DNA of 41,805 bases. It comes from Nitrosomonas sp. GTDB taxonomy: Bacteria > Pseudomonadota > Gammaproteobacteria > Burkholderiales > Nitrosomonadaceae. The stretch covers positions 1 to 41,805 of the forward strand of contig BQJA01000020.1 in assembly GCA_021604405.1 (NCBI GenBank), in the 5' to 3' direction. Shown one piece after another: positions 27,062 to 36,727 of the stretch (position 1 is its first letter; every line of letters begins with the position of its first letter). The notes under the pieces were generated by a model that was not told the DNA's origin, made no database searches, and saw only the letters and a program-made list of their open reading frames with translations. A program made the translations under genes and the position numbers.

Positions 27062-29104
27062 ATGATGATGAAGAAACTTTCTGTTGCTTTACTTCTGGGC
27101 ATGGTTGTCCCGGGAGTGTCCGCAACACAGGAGCATGAAAAAAATTCGCATGACATGGATTGGCATGAGAATCATGAGAAACACTCGCATGACAAGCATT
27201 GGCGCGAGAAACATTCGGATAAAAAGCATTGGCAAAAAAAACATTCAAAAGAAGAGCATGCATCGCAGCCTTCAGTAGCGCGCCAATGGAATGAAGCGCT
27301 TCTCGATGCCATTCGTGTTGACACACCGAGGCCGACTGTTCATTCAAGAAATCTATTCCATTCTTCGGTCGCGATGTATGACGCATGGGCGGCATATGAT
27401 GATGTGGCGAAGCCGTACCTCCTTGGTCGGACCGTCCACGAATTCGAATGTGCCTATAACGGGCAGGATTTTTCTGAGAGTTCGGCCGATGATGTTGCTC
27501 AGTCCGTGAGTTATGCGGCTTATCGGATTCTGTCGTACCGGTTCGAGAAATCGCCAGGTTCAGCGGAATCACTGGCCAATTTTGACGAACTGATGAATGA
27601 GCTGGGATACGATGTAAACGTAACAAGCACTGATTACGAAGCAGACGGCCCTGCAGCACTGGGTAACTATGTCGCACAGTGTGTTATTGACTACGGCAAG
27701 CAGGATAATGCCAATGAGCAGGACAATTATTCGTATTCGGATGATGACTACGTGCCCTATAATACCCCGATGGATCCGAATCTGCCAGGAACTCAGAATG
27801 GTGTTCTTGATATCAATTTGTGGCAGCCGTTGACTCCCGTTGAAAATCAAACACAGCAATTTCTTCATCCGAACTGGGGCAATGTCCACGGATTTGCGAT
27901 GACCGAAGACACCATGACTGTTCGCAGCCGGGATGGCATCGATTTCAAGATCAATTATGATCCAGGAATGCCGCCACTGATGAATCCAGACTTGGCTGGC
28001 ATGGATGACGACTTTAAATGGACCTTTGCGCTTGTGGCGATTTGGTCGAGTCATCTTGACCCGGATGACGGCGTCATGTGGGATATTTCACCGGCATCAA
28101 AAGGAAATACGCCTTTTCTGCCCACCAATATACAAGAACTCCGCGATCATTACGACTTGATGAGCGGTGGTCAAGCAGGTGATGGGCGTGCCATAAATCC
28201 AGCTACCGGAGAACCGTATGCTGAACAAATGGTTCCGCTTGGTGATTTCACCCGGGTGCTTGCTGAATTCTGGGCAGATGGGCCAGCGTCAGAAACACCG
28301 CCAGGTCACTGGTTTTCGCTACTGAACGGCGTCAATGACCATCCGAACCTTGAAAAGCGATTCAAGGGTGAAGGTGAGATTACTGACGATCTCGAGTGGG
28401 ATGTGAAAGGTTATTTTGCTTTGGGTGGCGCGATGCACGATGCAGCTGTTGCAACCTGGGCTGCTAAAGGATATTACGATTACATTCGCCCGATCTCGGC
28501 GATCCGTGCAATGGCCGAGCATGGTCAAAGCAGCGATCCTGAAATGGATAGCTATCATCCGAGCGGTTTGCCGCTGGTTGAAGGTTATATCGAACTTGTC
28601 AAACAGGGCGATCCGCTTGCGGGTGCAGAAAACGAGAATGTCGGGAAAATCAAGCTTTATGCCTGGCGGGGTCACGGCCATATCGATAATCCGGAAACAG
28701 ATGTTGCGGGGGTCGGTTGGATTCTGGCAGAGAATTGGTGGCCATATCAGAAACATACATTCGTGACGCCACCGTTTGCCGGGTATACCTCAGGGCACTC
28801 TGCCTTCTCGCGCGCCGGTGCTGAGGTGCTGACGATGCTTACGGGCGACGAGTATTTCCCGGGCGGAATCGGTGAATTCCATGCGCCAAAAAATGAATTC
28901 CTGGGATTCGAAGATGGACCTAGCGTCGATATTACACTGCAATGGGCAACCTACCGTGATGCTTCTGACGAGGCCAGTCTGTCGCGAATTTGGGGCGGTA
29001 TTCATCCACCTGTCGACGATGTGCCGGGCCGTCTCATTGGTATGCAAGCAGGAACCAATGCATTCAATCGGGCAGAGCAGTACTTTAACGGGGAAGAGCA
29101 CTAA
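27062..29104 (+). CDS. Exported vanadium-dependent haloperoxidase / PAP2-superfamily protein
   Basis: A protein of about 680 residues. A signal peptide (to GVSA) is followed by a His/Lys-rich segment (about residues 20-66) built of imperfect H-x-KHW-x-x-KHS units. Then comes ARQWNEALLDAIR, typical of bacterial vanadium haloperoxidase-like proteins. The vanadate/phosphate pocket is represented by the KGYYDYIRP region, SGHS at about 577-580, and an Arg642-x5-His648 in RIWGGIH. Such enzymes oxidise halides with peroxide or act as phosphatases; which applies cannot be told. Three consecutive ATGs at 27062-27070 make the exact start uncertain. It stands alone, ended by the hairpin at 29166-29199. 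Confidence 0.82.
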   Translation: MMMKKLSVALLLGMVVPGVSATQEHEKNSHDMDWHENHEKHSHDKHWREKHSDKKHWQKKHSKEEHASQPSVARQWNEALLDAIRVDTPRPTVHSRNLFHSSVAMYDAWAAYDDVAKPYLLGRTVHEFECAYNGQDFSESSADDVAQSVSYAAYRILSYRFEKSPGSAESLANFDELMNELGYDVNVTSTDYEADGPAALGNYVAQCVIDYGKQDNANEQDNYSYSDDDYVPYNTPMDPNLPGTQNGVLDINLWQPLTPVENQTQQFLHPNWGNVHGFAMTEDTMTVRSRDGIDFKINYDPGMPPLMNPDLAGMDDDFKWTFALVAIWSSHLDPDDGVMWDISPASKGNTPFLPTNIQELRDHYDLMSGGQAGDGRAINPATGEPYAEQMVPLGDFTRVLAEFWADGPASETPPGHWFSLLNGVNDHPNLEKRFKGEGEITDDLEWDVKGYFALGGAMHDAAVATWAAKGYYDYIRPISAIRAMAEHGQSSDPEMDSYHPSGLPLVEGYIELVKQGDPLAGAENENVGKIKLYAWRGHGHIDNPETDVAGVGWILAENWWPYQKHTFVTPPFAGYTSGHSAFSRAGAEVLTMLTGDEYFPGGIGEFHAPKNEFLGFEDGPSVDITLQWATYRDASDEASLSRIWGGIHPPVDDVPGRLIGMQAGTNAFNRAEQYFNGEEH

Positions 29105-29165
29105 ACCGGGCTCAAATTTGACAGCGGCATAGCTCAGTCTGTTAATTTGTGTCATAAGTACCGGT

Positions 29166-29199
29166 CAAGCGGAAGCTGAATGTTTTTAGCTTCCGCTTG
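29166..29199 (+). terminator. Hairpin after the haloperoxidase-like gene
   Basis: A 12-base perfect stem (29166-29177 with 29188-29199) extends by wobble pairs, with a 10-base loop. It lies 62 bases after the stop. No T tract follows, so terminator function is positional inference. Confidence 0.6.
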
Positions 29200-29846
29200 G
29201 TCATGTTAGTGCGGATATGGCGGCAATACTTGCTGACGCCGATGTAATGCAGGCCATTCAAATAATGAATTACCGAAACTTTGGAGAATCACTCGGAAAA
29301 AAATCTAATCTACAATGCGCAAATAAAAGCAATTCAAAAAAAGATCCAATAGTTACGCTTAATTCATTGATTGTTTTATTTGTTGTTCTCAAGTACTCCC
29401 TCTACTCAACAGCCCATGTCCGTGGGATCTGAATTGCATAGCCTTAAAGAAACAAACTTAATAATTGTTTTAAAAGCGACCTGATAATTCGAATATTCTG
29501 GTTTTCTCAACGTTAATTTTCTGCTGATTATATTTTGTATAACAGATGTTCTCACGCAAGCGCGCCAATTCACCGTGCCTTAAGAATTAATCAGGATATA
29601 TTTTTAGTTGAATTGGTGAGCCGTTAAGGATGATCAGTTGCTTGAATTCGATCAATTTAACTAACAAAGGCGATTTCGGTCGTTTTTTCTATGTACAGTC
29701 TTTCAGCGGATGTTTTAAGATCCGAGATGAAGAATTGAACATAATAACTGCAGTTGATTTTTGCAAACATGCGGCTTATTGTAATTGTCGGTGTTGTAAT
29801 GCCACTAAGAAAGCCACCTTTTGGACAGATTTGATTGGTACCTGAA
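29200..29846. other. Intergenic region upstream of glmU
   Basis: About 0.65 kb, AT-rich. Two short ORFs (29217-29432 and 29630-29845) have no recognisable content or ribosome site. The only supported element is the possible promoter at 29754-29782. Confidence 0.4.
29754..29782 (+). promoter_or_regulatory. glmU: Possible sigma-70 promoter for glmU
   Basis: TTGATT at 29754-29759 and TATTGT at 29777-29782 are separated by 17 bases, 65 bases before the glmU ATG. Each hexamer matches consensus at four of six positions. Pattern match only. Confidence 0.3.
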
Positions 29847-31220
29847 ATGACAAAACTAAATATCGTAATTCTTGCGGCTGGAATGGGTAAGCGGATGCAG
29901 TCGGCACTGCCAAAGGTGTTGCATCCGTTGGGTGGAAAACCCTTATTGGCAAGCGTACTTGAAACTGCACGGACTTTATCACCTGAGAAAATTTGTGTGA
30001 TATATGGTCATGGTGGTGAGCGTGTACTGAAGGCGATACCTGACAGCGATCTGGTTTGGGTCGAACAAGCGGAACAATTGGGCACGGGGCATGCCTTGAT
30101 GCAGGCATTGCCGACGTTAGACAAAGATGGATCAACACTGGTACTTTTTGGCGATGTGCCTTTGCTGAGGACAGAAACATTATGCAAATTAGTCGATGCT
30201 GCCAAGGATAATGCATTTGCATTGCTAACCGCGGAACTGGAAAAACCGTTCGGTTATGGCAGAATCATCCGGGCATCGGATGCCGGTAACGTCATCGCGA
30301 TTGTTGAAGAAAAAGACGCGAGTGCCGAACAAAAGTTAATCCGGGAAATTAACACAGGCGTCATGCTTATACCCAATGCATTTTTGCATGATTGGTTGCC
30401 AAAAATAGAGAATGCAAATCAGCAGAAAGAGTATTATTTAACTGACATTATCGCGCTGGCAGTTAGCAATGGTGTAGATATTGTGGCAGTTCAACCTGAA
30501 GATGCCTGGGAGATACTGGGTGTCAATAATAAGGCGCATTTAGCGGAGCTTGAACGCATTTTTCAAAGTGAATATGCCAGAAATCTACTGGCACAGGGCG
30601 TAACGCTGGCGGATCCCGCCCGGATTGATATCCGTGGCCAACTAACCTGCGGTCGCGATGTGGAGATCGATGTTAATTGTATTTTCGAGGGACGGGTTGT
30701 CTTGGGTGATCATGTAAAAATTAAGGCCAACAGCATCTTGAAAGACGTTTCGGTATCTGCAGGCGCTGTAATCGCGCCTTTCAGTCTGATTGAAAATGCT
30801 GAAATCGGCATCAACACGCAAGTTGGACCTTACGCCAGAATTCGCCCTGGAACCCGGCTTGGCAGTAATGTCCGCGTCGGTAATTTTGTCGAGATAAAAA
30901 ACAGTACAATTGCGAATGCGAGTAAGGCGAATCATTTGAGTTATATCGGTGATACGGAGATCGGAGAGAATGTCAATATTGGCGCGGGTACGATTACCTG
31001 CAATTATGATGGCGCAAATAAACACCGGACAATCATAGAAGATAATGTGTTTATTGGTTCTGATACACAGCTTGTCGCACCGGTAAAAGTAACAGAAGGT
31101 ACGACTATTGGCGCAGGTTCAACCATTACCCGGGATACACCGCCGGAAAAGTTGACTTTATCGCGGGCCAAGCAGGTAAGTATTGATGGTTGGGTGCGGC
31201 CAGTGAAACACAAGAAATAA
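29847..31220 (+). CDS. glmU: Bifunctional N-acetylglucosamine-1-phosphate uridyltransferase / glucosamine-1-phosphate acetyltransferase
   Basis: Makes UDP-GlcNAc in two steps for peptidoglycan and LPS. The 457-residue protein starts with the pyrophosphorylase motif [24 protein letters not shown]. It has the GTGHA and FGDVPLL nucleotide motifs and switches near residue 230-250 to a left-handed beta helix of hexapeptide repeats (for example IGPYA-like [32 protein letters not shown]). The C-terminal GAGSTITRD segment is typical. ATG 29847 gives the family start; the in-frame TTG at 29835 is rejected. glmS lies 403 bases downstream. Confidence 0.96.
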   Translation: MTKLNIVILAAGMGKRMQSALPKVLHPLGGKPLLASVLETARTLSPEKICVIYGHGGERVLKAIPDSDLVWVEQAEQLGTGHALMQALPTLDKDGSTLVLFGDVPLLRTETLCKLVDAAKDNAFALLTAELEKPFGYGRIIRASDAGNVIAIVEEKDASAEQKLIREINTGVMLIPNAFLHDWLPKIENANQQKEYYLTDIIALAVSNGVDIVAVQPEDAWEILGVNNKAHLAELERIFQSEYARNLLAQGVTLADPARIDIRGQLTCGRDVEIDVNCIFEGRVVLGDHVKIKANSILKDVSVSAGAVIAPFSLIENAEIGINTQVGPYARIRPGTRLGSNVRVGNFVEIKNSTIANASKANHLSYIGDTEIGENVNIGAGTITCNYDGANKHRTIIEDNVFIGSDTQLVAPVKVTEGTTIGAGSTITRDTPPEKLTLSRAKQVSIDGWVRPVKHKK

Positions 31221-31623
31221 AATAGTATTCATTATTTCAGGGCGGGCGGGACGCAGTGACTACTATTAAGGCATACGATAATCGTTGATGAAAAGGCTTT
31301 AAGTTATGCCGATTTTCATAAAAAGACCTAATAAACCTGTGTAGATTTATATACCGAAATAACTACACCTGGAATACAATAACCATCATTTTCTGGGTTT
31401 TTTGCTTCAATAGTGTCATGGAACATCGCTGCCCGTTGGTGTTCGCAGCACATTGTTTTTTCGCGGTGTTGGAATAGAAAATGAAAAATGGGTTATGCGC
31501 TTTATGGCGATAGCCACTCACAATGTCAGGCCGTATCAGTTTATATGCCGATAGTTTTCAGGGTTGCATGTAACTGATAGCGGGATACTGCGGTTTTTTC
31601 GAATAATACAAGGAAGATGGTAT
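31221..31623. other. Intergenic region between glmU and glmS
   Basis: About 0.4 kb. No gene, hairpin with T tract, or known glmS leader element (ribozyme or similar) was recognised. Confidence 0.4.
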
Positions 31624-33471
31624 ATGTGCGGAATAGTCAGTGCCGTAGCAAAAAATAATGTTGTTCCGGTCTTGCTGGAAGGTTTGCTTCGTCTTGAATA
31701 TCGTGGCTACGACTCTGCAGGTCTGGTTGTGGCAAATGATGGGCTGCATCGATTGAGGACAATAGGCCGCGTCGCCGAACTTGGCAAGCTTGCCACTGAA
31801 CAGGAGACCCTGGGCTATACGGGTATCGCGCACACACGTTGGGCAACGCATGGCGTGCCTAGTGAACGTAACGCGCATCCGCATTACTCAGGACAAGTAT
31901 CAAAAGTGGCTGTTGTACATAATGGAATTATAGAAAATTACGAGGTAATGCGCCAGCGGCTTCAGGACGAAGGCTACGAGTTTATATCAGAAACTGACAC
32001 AGAAGTCATCGCGCACCTCGTCGCATTCAATTTAAGACATCACCCGGATTTACTGGATGCGGTTTGTGCATCTATTTCCGAATTACAGGGCGCATATGCT
32101 ATCGCCGTTATGGAGGAGGCTCGTCCTGGGCGGATTATCGTTGCGCGCAATGGCGCGCCGCTTTTATTGGGTCTGGGAGATACAGGAAATTATGCGGCAT
32201 CTGACGCATCCGCTTTGCTGCAGGTAACCAAGGACATGATTTACCTGGAGGAAGGCGATGTGGCAGAATTAACCTGCGATGGTTATCGCATTATTAGTTG
32301 CCTTGATGGAAAAATAGATAAAGAAGTAGTTCGTACTGTCCATAAAAGCGATTTGACCAATGAAGCGATAAACTTAGGACCTTATGCGCATTTTATGCAG
32401 AAGGAGATTTTTGAACAACCGGGCGCTGTTGCGAATACGCTGGAAATGGTGTTTAACGCCCAATCGATTTCACCCAGATTGTTTGGTAGCGAAGCTGAAG
32501 AAATATTCAGCCAGATTGATAGTATTCTGATTCTTGCCTGTGGCACCAGCTATCATGCTGGTCTTGTTGCGCGCTATTGGTTAGAAACAGTTGCAGGATT
32601 GCCTTGTAATGTTGAAATTGCGAGTGAATACCGTTATCGTGATCCGATCGCGGACCCTAAAACTCTGGTGGTCGGAATTTCCCAGTCCGGTGAAACAGCC
32701 GACACGTTAGCGGCGTTAAATTATGCGAAATCGCTCGGGCACCACTATAGTTTGTCGATCTGTAATGTGGCGGAAAGCGCGATGATACGACAGACTAACT
32801 TACGCTTTTTAACCCGGGCCGGACCGGAAATCGGTGTCGCGTCAACCAAGGCATTCACTACCCAACTGGCGTCACTGCTGCTGCTAACGGTGACATTGGC
32901 AAAAATGCGTAATAAATTGTCCAGTGAGCATGAGGCCGAAATGATTGCGGCGTTGCGTCATTTGCCGGCAGCATTACAACTTGCTTTGCAAGTGGAACCA
33001 CAGGTTAAAGTCTGGGCGAAAAAATTTGCGCAAAAAAATCATGCATTGTTTCTTGGGCGCGGACTGCATTATCCTATTGCGATGGAAGGCGCGCTAAAAC
33101 TCAAAGAAATATCCTATATCCATGCTGAAGCCTATGCGGCGGGTGAGCTAAAACATGGACCTTTGGCACTAGTGGATAAGGATATGCCAGTCGTGACCAT
33201 TGCACCTAACGATGTATTGCTGAGCAAGCTCAAATCCAATCTGCAGGAAGTTCATGCACGTGGCGGTGAACTCTATGTTTTTGCTGATGCGGATTCACAT
33301 ATTCAGCAAAGTGAAGGATTACATATCATTCGATTAGCAGAGCACGCGGGTTTATTGAGTCCGATTCTCCACACAATCCCCCTGCAATTACTTGCGTATC
33401 ATGTTGCTTTGCAGAAGGGTACAGACGTGGATAAGCCAAGAAATTTGGCAAAATCGGTTACGGTTGAGTAA
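31624..33471 (+). CDS. glmS: Glutamine-fructose-6-phosphate aminotransferase (isomerizing)
   Basis: First committed step to amino sugars, making glucosamine-6-phosphate. The 615-residue protein begins MCGIV, so the catalytic Cys becomes the N-terminus after Met removal. The glutaminase domain shows [18 protein letters not shown] and HNGIIENY. Two SIS domains follow with [20 protein letters not shown] and [22 protein letters not shown], ending KSVTVE. ATG 31624 is fixed by the MCGIV requirement and an AAGGA site nine bases upstream; upstream in-frame residues are not coding. It supplies the GlmU pathway. Confidence 0.97.
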   Translation: MCGIVSAVAKNNVVPVLLEGLLRLEYRGYDSAGLVVANDGLHRLRTIGRVAELGKLATEQETLGYTGIAHTRWATHGVPSERNAHPHYSGQVSKVAVVHNGIIENYEVMRQRLQDEGYEFISETDTEVIAHLVAFNLRHHPDLLDAVCASISELQGAYAIAVMEEARPGRIIVARNGAPLLLGLGDTGNYAASDASALLQVTKDMIYLEEGDVAELTCDGYRIISCLDGKIDKEVVRTVHKSDLTNEAINLGPYAHFMQKEIFEQPGAVANTLEMVFNAQSISPRLFGSEAEEIFSQIDSILILACGTSYHAGLVARYWLETVAGLPCNVEIASEYRYRDPIADPKTLVVGISQSGETADTLAALNYAKSLGHHYSLSICNVAESAMIRQTNLRFLTRAGPEIGVASTKAFTTQLASLLLLTVTLAKMRNKLSSEHEAEMIAALRHLPAALQLALQVEPQVKVWAKKFAQKNHALFLGRGLHYPIAMEGALKLKEISYIHAEAYAAGELKHGPLALVDKDMPVVTIAPNDVLLSKLKSNLQEVHARGGELYVFADADSHIQQSEGLHIIRLAEHAGLLSPILHTIPLQLLAYHVALQKGTDVDKPRNLAKSVTVE

Positions 33472-33563
33472 TTTTCTTATCCGGCTGTGCGACCAATGCT
33501 GATACTTTATCCACTGGTTTCACGGTGGTAATATGAACGCCCTTTAATTCAGGAAAAGAGTCA

Positions 33564-34289
33564 ATGGCTGGTCATAGCAAATGGGCAAATATCAAACATA
33601 AAAAGGCGGCGCAAGATGCCAAGCGCGGCAAAATTTTTACCCGTCTCATAAAAGAAATAACGGTTGCCGCCAGGATGGGGGGGGGAGATATTGACAGCAA
33701 TCCGCGTTTACGTTTGGCGGTAGATAAGGCATTTGAGCAAAATATGCCTAAAGATAATGTTGAGCGAGCGATCAAACGGGGAAGTGGGGATCTGGAAGGT
33801 GTAAATTACGAAGAAATACGCTACGAAGGTTACGGCATTTCCGGTGCCGCAGTCATGGTAGACTGCATGACGGATAACAAAATGCGTACCGTTGCCGATG
33901 TGCGCCACGCGTTTAGTAAACATGGTGGCAATCTTGGCACAGATGGTTCGGTTGCGTTTATGTTCAAACATTGCGGTCAGTTACTTTTTGCGCCGGACAC
34001 GAATGAAGAAAGATTAATGGAAGCTGCACTAGAAGCAGGTGCTGAAGATGTACTGAGTAATGATGATGACAGTCTCGAAGTGATTACCGCACCCAATGAT
34101 TTTTCCGCAGTCAGAACGGCGTTGAATAATGCTGGTTTCAATACTGAGCACGCTGAGGTGACCATGAAGCCAACTAACGAAACAGTCTTAACGGATGATG
34201 ATGCGGTGAAAATGCAAAAGTTACTGGATGCCCTGGAAAATTTGGATGATGTGCAGGCTGTTTACACGACAGCTGTTATCGACGAGTAA
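33564..34289 (+). CDS. yebC: YebC/PmpR family transcriptional regulator/translation factor
   Basis: The 241-residue protein starts [18 protein letters not shown], the family signature, followed by [18 protein letters not shown] and [11 protein letters not shown]. YebC-type proteins act on transcription or ease translation of difficult (proline-rich) stretches. The MGGGD codons contain an eight-G run (33678-33685 region) that keeps the frame. It is the first gene of the conserved yebC-ruvC-ruvA-ruvB cluster, with ruvC starting about 17 bases downstream. Confidence 0.95.
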   Translation: MAGHSKWANIKHKKAAQDAKRGKIFTRLIKEITVAARMGGGDIDSNPRLRLAVDKAFEQNMPKDNVERAIKRGSGDLEGVNYEEIRYEGYGISGAAVMVDCMTDNKMRTVADVRHAFSKHGGNLGTDGSVAFMFKHCGQLLFAPDTNEERLMEAALEAGAEDVLSNDDDSLEVITAPNDFSAVRTALNNAGFNTEHAEVTMKPTNETVLTDDDAVKMQKLLDALENLDDVQAVYTTAVIDE

Positions 34290-34305
34290 ATATCGTGTCC
34301 GGCAG

Positions 34306-34832
34306 GTGATAAAATCCGTATTCTTGGTATAGATCCTGGTCTTCGTATTACCGGTTTCGGTATCATCGAAAAAAAGGACAGTCAATTGACGTATATCAGC
34401 AGCGGCTGTGTTAGAACACGGGATGAATCGTTGCCGCTACGCCTAAAGCTTATTTTAGACAATCTCAATGAAGTGATCATGCAGTACCGTCCTGAACAGG
34501 TGGCTGTGGAGCAGGTCTTTGTTAATATCAATCCAAAATCTACGCTGTTACTCGGGCAGGCACGCGGTGCTGCAATTTGTGCGGCTGTTCTGAATAATAT
34601 CAAGGTAAGCGAATACACGGCACTGCAGATTAAGCAAGCTGTGGTTGGCAACGGCCATGCAAAAAAAGATCAAGTTCAGGAAATGGTCGTGCGACTGCTA
34701 AAACTTCCAGGAAAACCCGGTATGGATGCAGCGGATGCCCTTGCTTGCGCTATTTGCCACGCACATGGCGAGTCAGGATTGGGCGGTATATTCGCAGCAG
34801 GTTACCGTATGAAACGGGGGCGATTGGTATGA
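34306..34832 (+). CDS. ruvC: Holliday junction endonuclease RuvC, start region apparently frameshifted
   Basis: Resolves Holliday junctions with RuvAB. Acidic catalytic residues are seen in LGIDPG, VAVEQVF and [22 protein letters not shown] is also typical. The main frame runs IRILGIDPG... to the stop at 34832. Between the yebC stop, which is in this same frame, and IRILG there is no ATG, GTG or TTG. A GTG at 34306, after a GGCAG sequence, is one base out of frame. One extra A in the run 34311-34314 would give [12 protein letters not shown] and a normal 175 residues. Either a base is missing in the sequence or the start is non-canonical (ATC, ATT or ATA). Confidence 0.85.
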
Positions 34833-35053
34833 TTCTCAATTACCGCAGTTATTCGTGCAAATCATGCCCAGTCACTAGAACTATTTTTACATATGCCCAA
34901 TGATATTTTCATCAGCAAGAAGGATAATACGAAAGTGCATATAGCGCGCAGTTCTTTGTCGCGGTCAGCGTTACTGTTTAGTACAACACGTGTGTGTCCT
35001 GCCAGAGAAGCAAGGCGACGCGTTCTAACGGCCTTCCAGCTGAGATTTTCCAG

Positions 35054-35638
35054 ATGATCGGGCGATTGACCGGATTGCTGCTAGAAAAGCAACCGCCTCT
35101 GGTATTGCTGGATGTACAAGGTGTTGGGTATGAGATAAATGTGCCGATGAGTACGTTTTATAATCTGCCCACTATCGGTGAACAGGTTTCTTTACAAATA
35201 CATCAGGTGGTCCGCGAAGATACCCACTTGTTATTTGGTTTTGGTACGGAAGCCGAGCGCCTGACTTTCCGCCAACTTGTGAAGATTTCCGGCGTCGGGG
35301 CAAGAACTTCGTTAGCTTTGTTGTCTGGCTTGAGTGTCGCAGATTTACATCATGCCGTCGTGAATCAGGATAGCGGCCGGTTGATAAAAATTCCTGGAAT
35401 CGGTAAAAAAACTGCCGAGCGCTTATTATTGGAATTGCGCGACAAACTTGATGTTGGCAATGTTGGCACTGACAACATCAGCCCAACCACAGGCAGTGAC
35501 AGTGACATACTCAATGCATTGTTATCGCTGGGTTATAATGATCGGGAAGCAAATTGGGCAATTAAACAAATACCGCTAGACAGCAATGTTTCAAATGGCA
35601 TACGTTTGGCATTGAAGTTACTTTCAAAAGAAAAATAA
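35054..35638 (+). CDS. ruvA: Holliday junction branch migration protein RuvA
   Basis: DNA-binding subunit that holds the four-way junction for RuvB. The 194-residue protein begins [12 protein letters not shown], has the OB domain (to about residue 65, [11 protein letters not shown]) and two helix-hairpin-helix motifs ([16 protein letters not shown] and [20 protein letters not shown]). A linker and the C-terminal RuvB-contact domain ([16 protein letters not shown]) follow. ATG 35054 is fixed by the MIGRL start; an in-frame upstream start at 34994 adds 20 unrelated residues. A 221-base gap separates it from ruvC with nothing recognisable inside. ruvB starts 13 bases downstream. Confidence 0.95.
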   Translation: MIGRLTGLLLEKQPPLVLLDVQGVGYEINVPMSTFYNLPTIGEQVSLQIHQVVREDTHLLFGFGTEAERLTFRQLVKISGVGARTSLALLSGLSVADLHHAVVNQDSGRLIKIPGIGKKTAERLLLELRDKLDVGNVGTDNISPTTGSDSDILNALLSLGYNDREANWAIKQIPLDSNVSNGIRLALKLLSKEK

Positions 35639-35651
35639 CCGGAATGCTTAA

Positions 35652-36701
35652 ATGATTGAGACAGATCGATTAATCACTGCTACGCCATTCTCATCCCAGG
35701 AAGAAGTGCTGGAGCGTGCATTGCGTCCCGGGCAACTGGATGAATATATTGGCCAGGAAAAAGTTCGTGGACAACTGCAAATCTTTATTGAGGCAGCACG
35801 TCGGCGTCATGAGGCATTGGATCATGTTTTACTATTTGGTCCGCCTGGTTTGGGCAAAACCACACTTGCGCATATCATTGCCAAAGAAATGGGTGTAAAC
35901 CTGCGCCATACTTCCGGTCCAGTTTTGGAGCGCCCAGGTGATTTGGCAGCATTACTGACTAATCTGGAACCCAATGATGTGCTGTTTATTGACGAAATTC
36001 ACCGTTTATCACCCATGGTGGAGGAAATTCTTTACCCGGCATTGGAGGATTTCCAGTTGGATATCATGATTGGAGAAGGGCCGGCTGCCCGTTCGGTTAA
36101 ACTCGATTTGCCGCCATTTACGCTTGTTGGCGCGACAACCCGTGCAGGTATGTTGACCAATCCATTGCGTGACCGTTTTGGCATTGTTTCGCGTCTGGAA
36201 TTTTATTCAGCAGCGGAGCTGGGTAAAATTGTGGTGCGTTCAGCAGGACTTTTAAAAATACAAATATCCTCGGATGGGGCGATAGAAATTGCACGCCGTT
36301 CCCGCGGTACGCCACGTATCGTTAACCGCTTATTGCGCCGGGTGCGCGATTATGCTGAAGTCAAAGCCAATGGCCATGTAACGCTGCAAGTGGCCAATGC
36401 GGCGTTGAAAATGCTTGATGTGGACGTGATCGGTCTTGACTTAATGGATAGAAAATTGTTGTTAGCGGTAGTCGAGAAGTTTGGTGGTGGTCCAGTTGGT
36501 GTGGATAATCTGGCTGCAGCGATCAGTGAAGAACGTAACACCATCGAGGATGTGCTGGAACCTTATTTGATTCAGCAGGGGTTTTTGCAGCGAACACCGC
36601 GTGGCCGTATGGCTACCGCCATTACTTACCAGCATTTTGGTTTAACCCTGCCGGTCGGCGGTTTAATTCAGGCGCAACTGGAAGGCGAAGAAGGTGGTTA
36701 A
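35652..36701 (+). CDS. ruvB: Holliday junction branch migration ATPase RuvB
   Basis: Hexameric AAA+ motor of branch migration. The 349-residue protein shows [16 protein letters not shown], Walker [32 protein letters not shown], Walker B FIDEIHRL, the GATTRAG sensor, RDRFG arginine finger, and a C-terminal winged helix ([17 protein letters not shown]). Length and order are normal. Only 26 bases separate its stop from the convergent STAND-WD40 gene, so rightward transcription may run into that gene's 3' end. Confidence 0.97.
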   Translation: MIETDRLITATPFSSQEEVLERALRPGQLDEYIGQEKVRGQLQIFIEAARRRHEALDHVLLFGPPGLGKTTLAHIIAKEMGVNLRHTSGPVLERPGDLAALLTNLEPNDVLFIDEIHRLSPMVEEILYPALEDFQLDIMIGEGPAARSVKLDLPPFTLVGATTRAGMLTNPLRDRFGIVSRLEFYSAAELGKIVVRSAGLLKIQISSDGAIEIARRSRGTPRIVNRLLRRVRDYAEVKANGHVTLQVANAALKMLDVDVIGLDLMDRKLLLAVVEKFGGGPVGVDNLAAAISEERNTIEDVLEPYLIQQGFLQRTPRGRMATAITYQHFGLTLPVGGLIQAQLEGEEGG

Positions 36702-36727
36702 TTTATGCGAATCATCTAGCTGTGAAG

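Noticed and set aside
34833..35053. Possible small gene between ruvC and ruvA
   Set aside because: No frame with a credible start, ribosome site or motif; left as intergenic.
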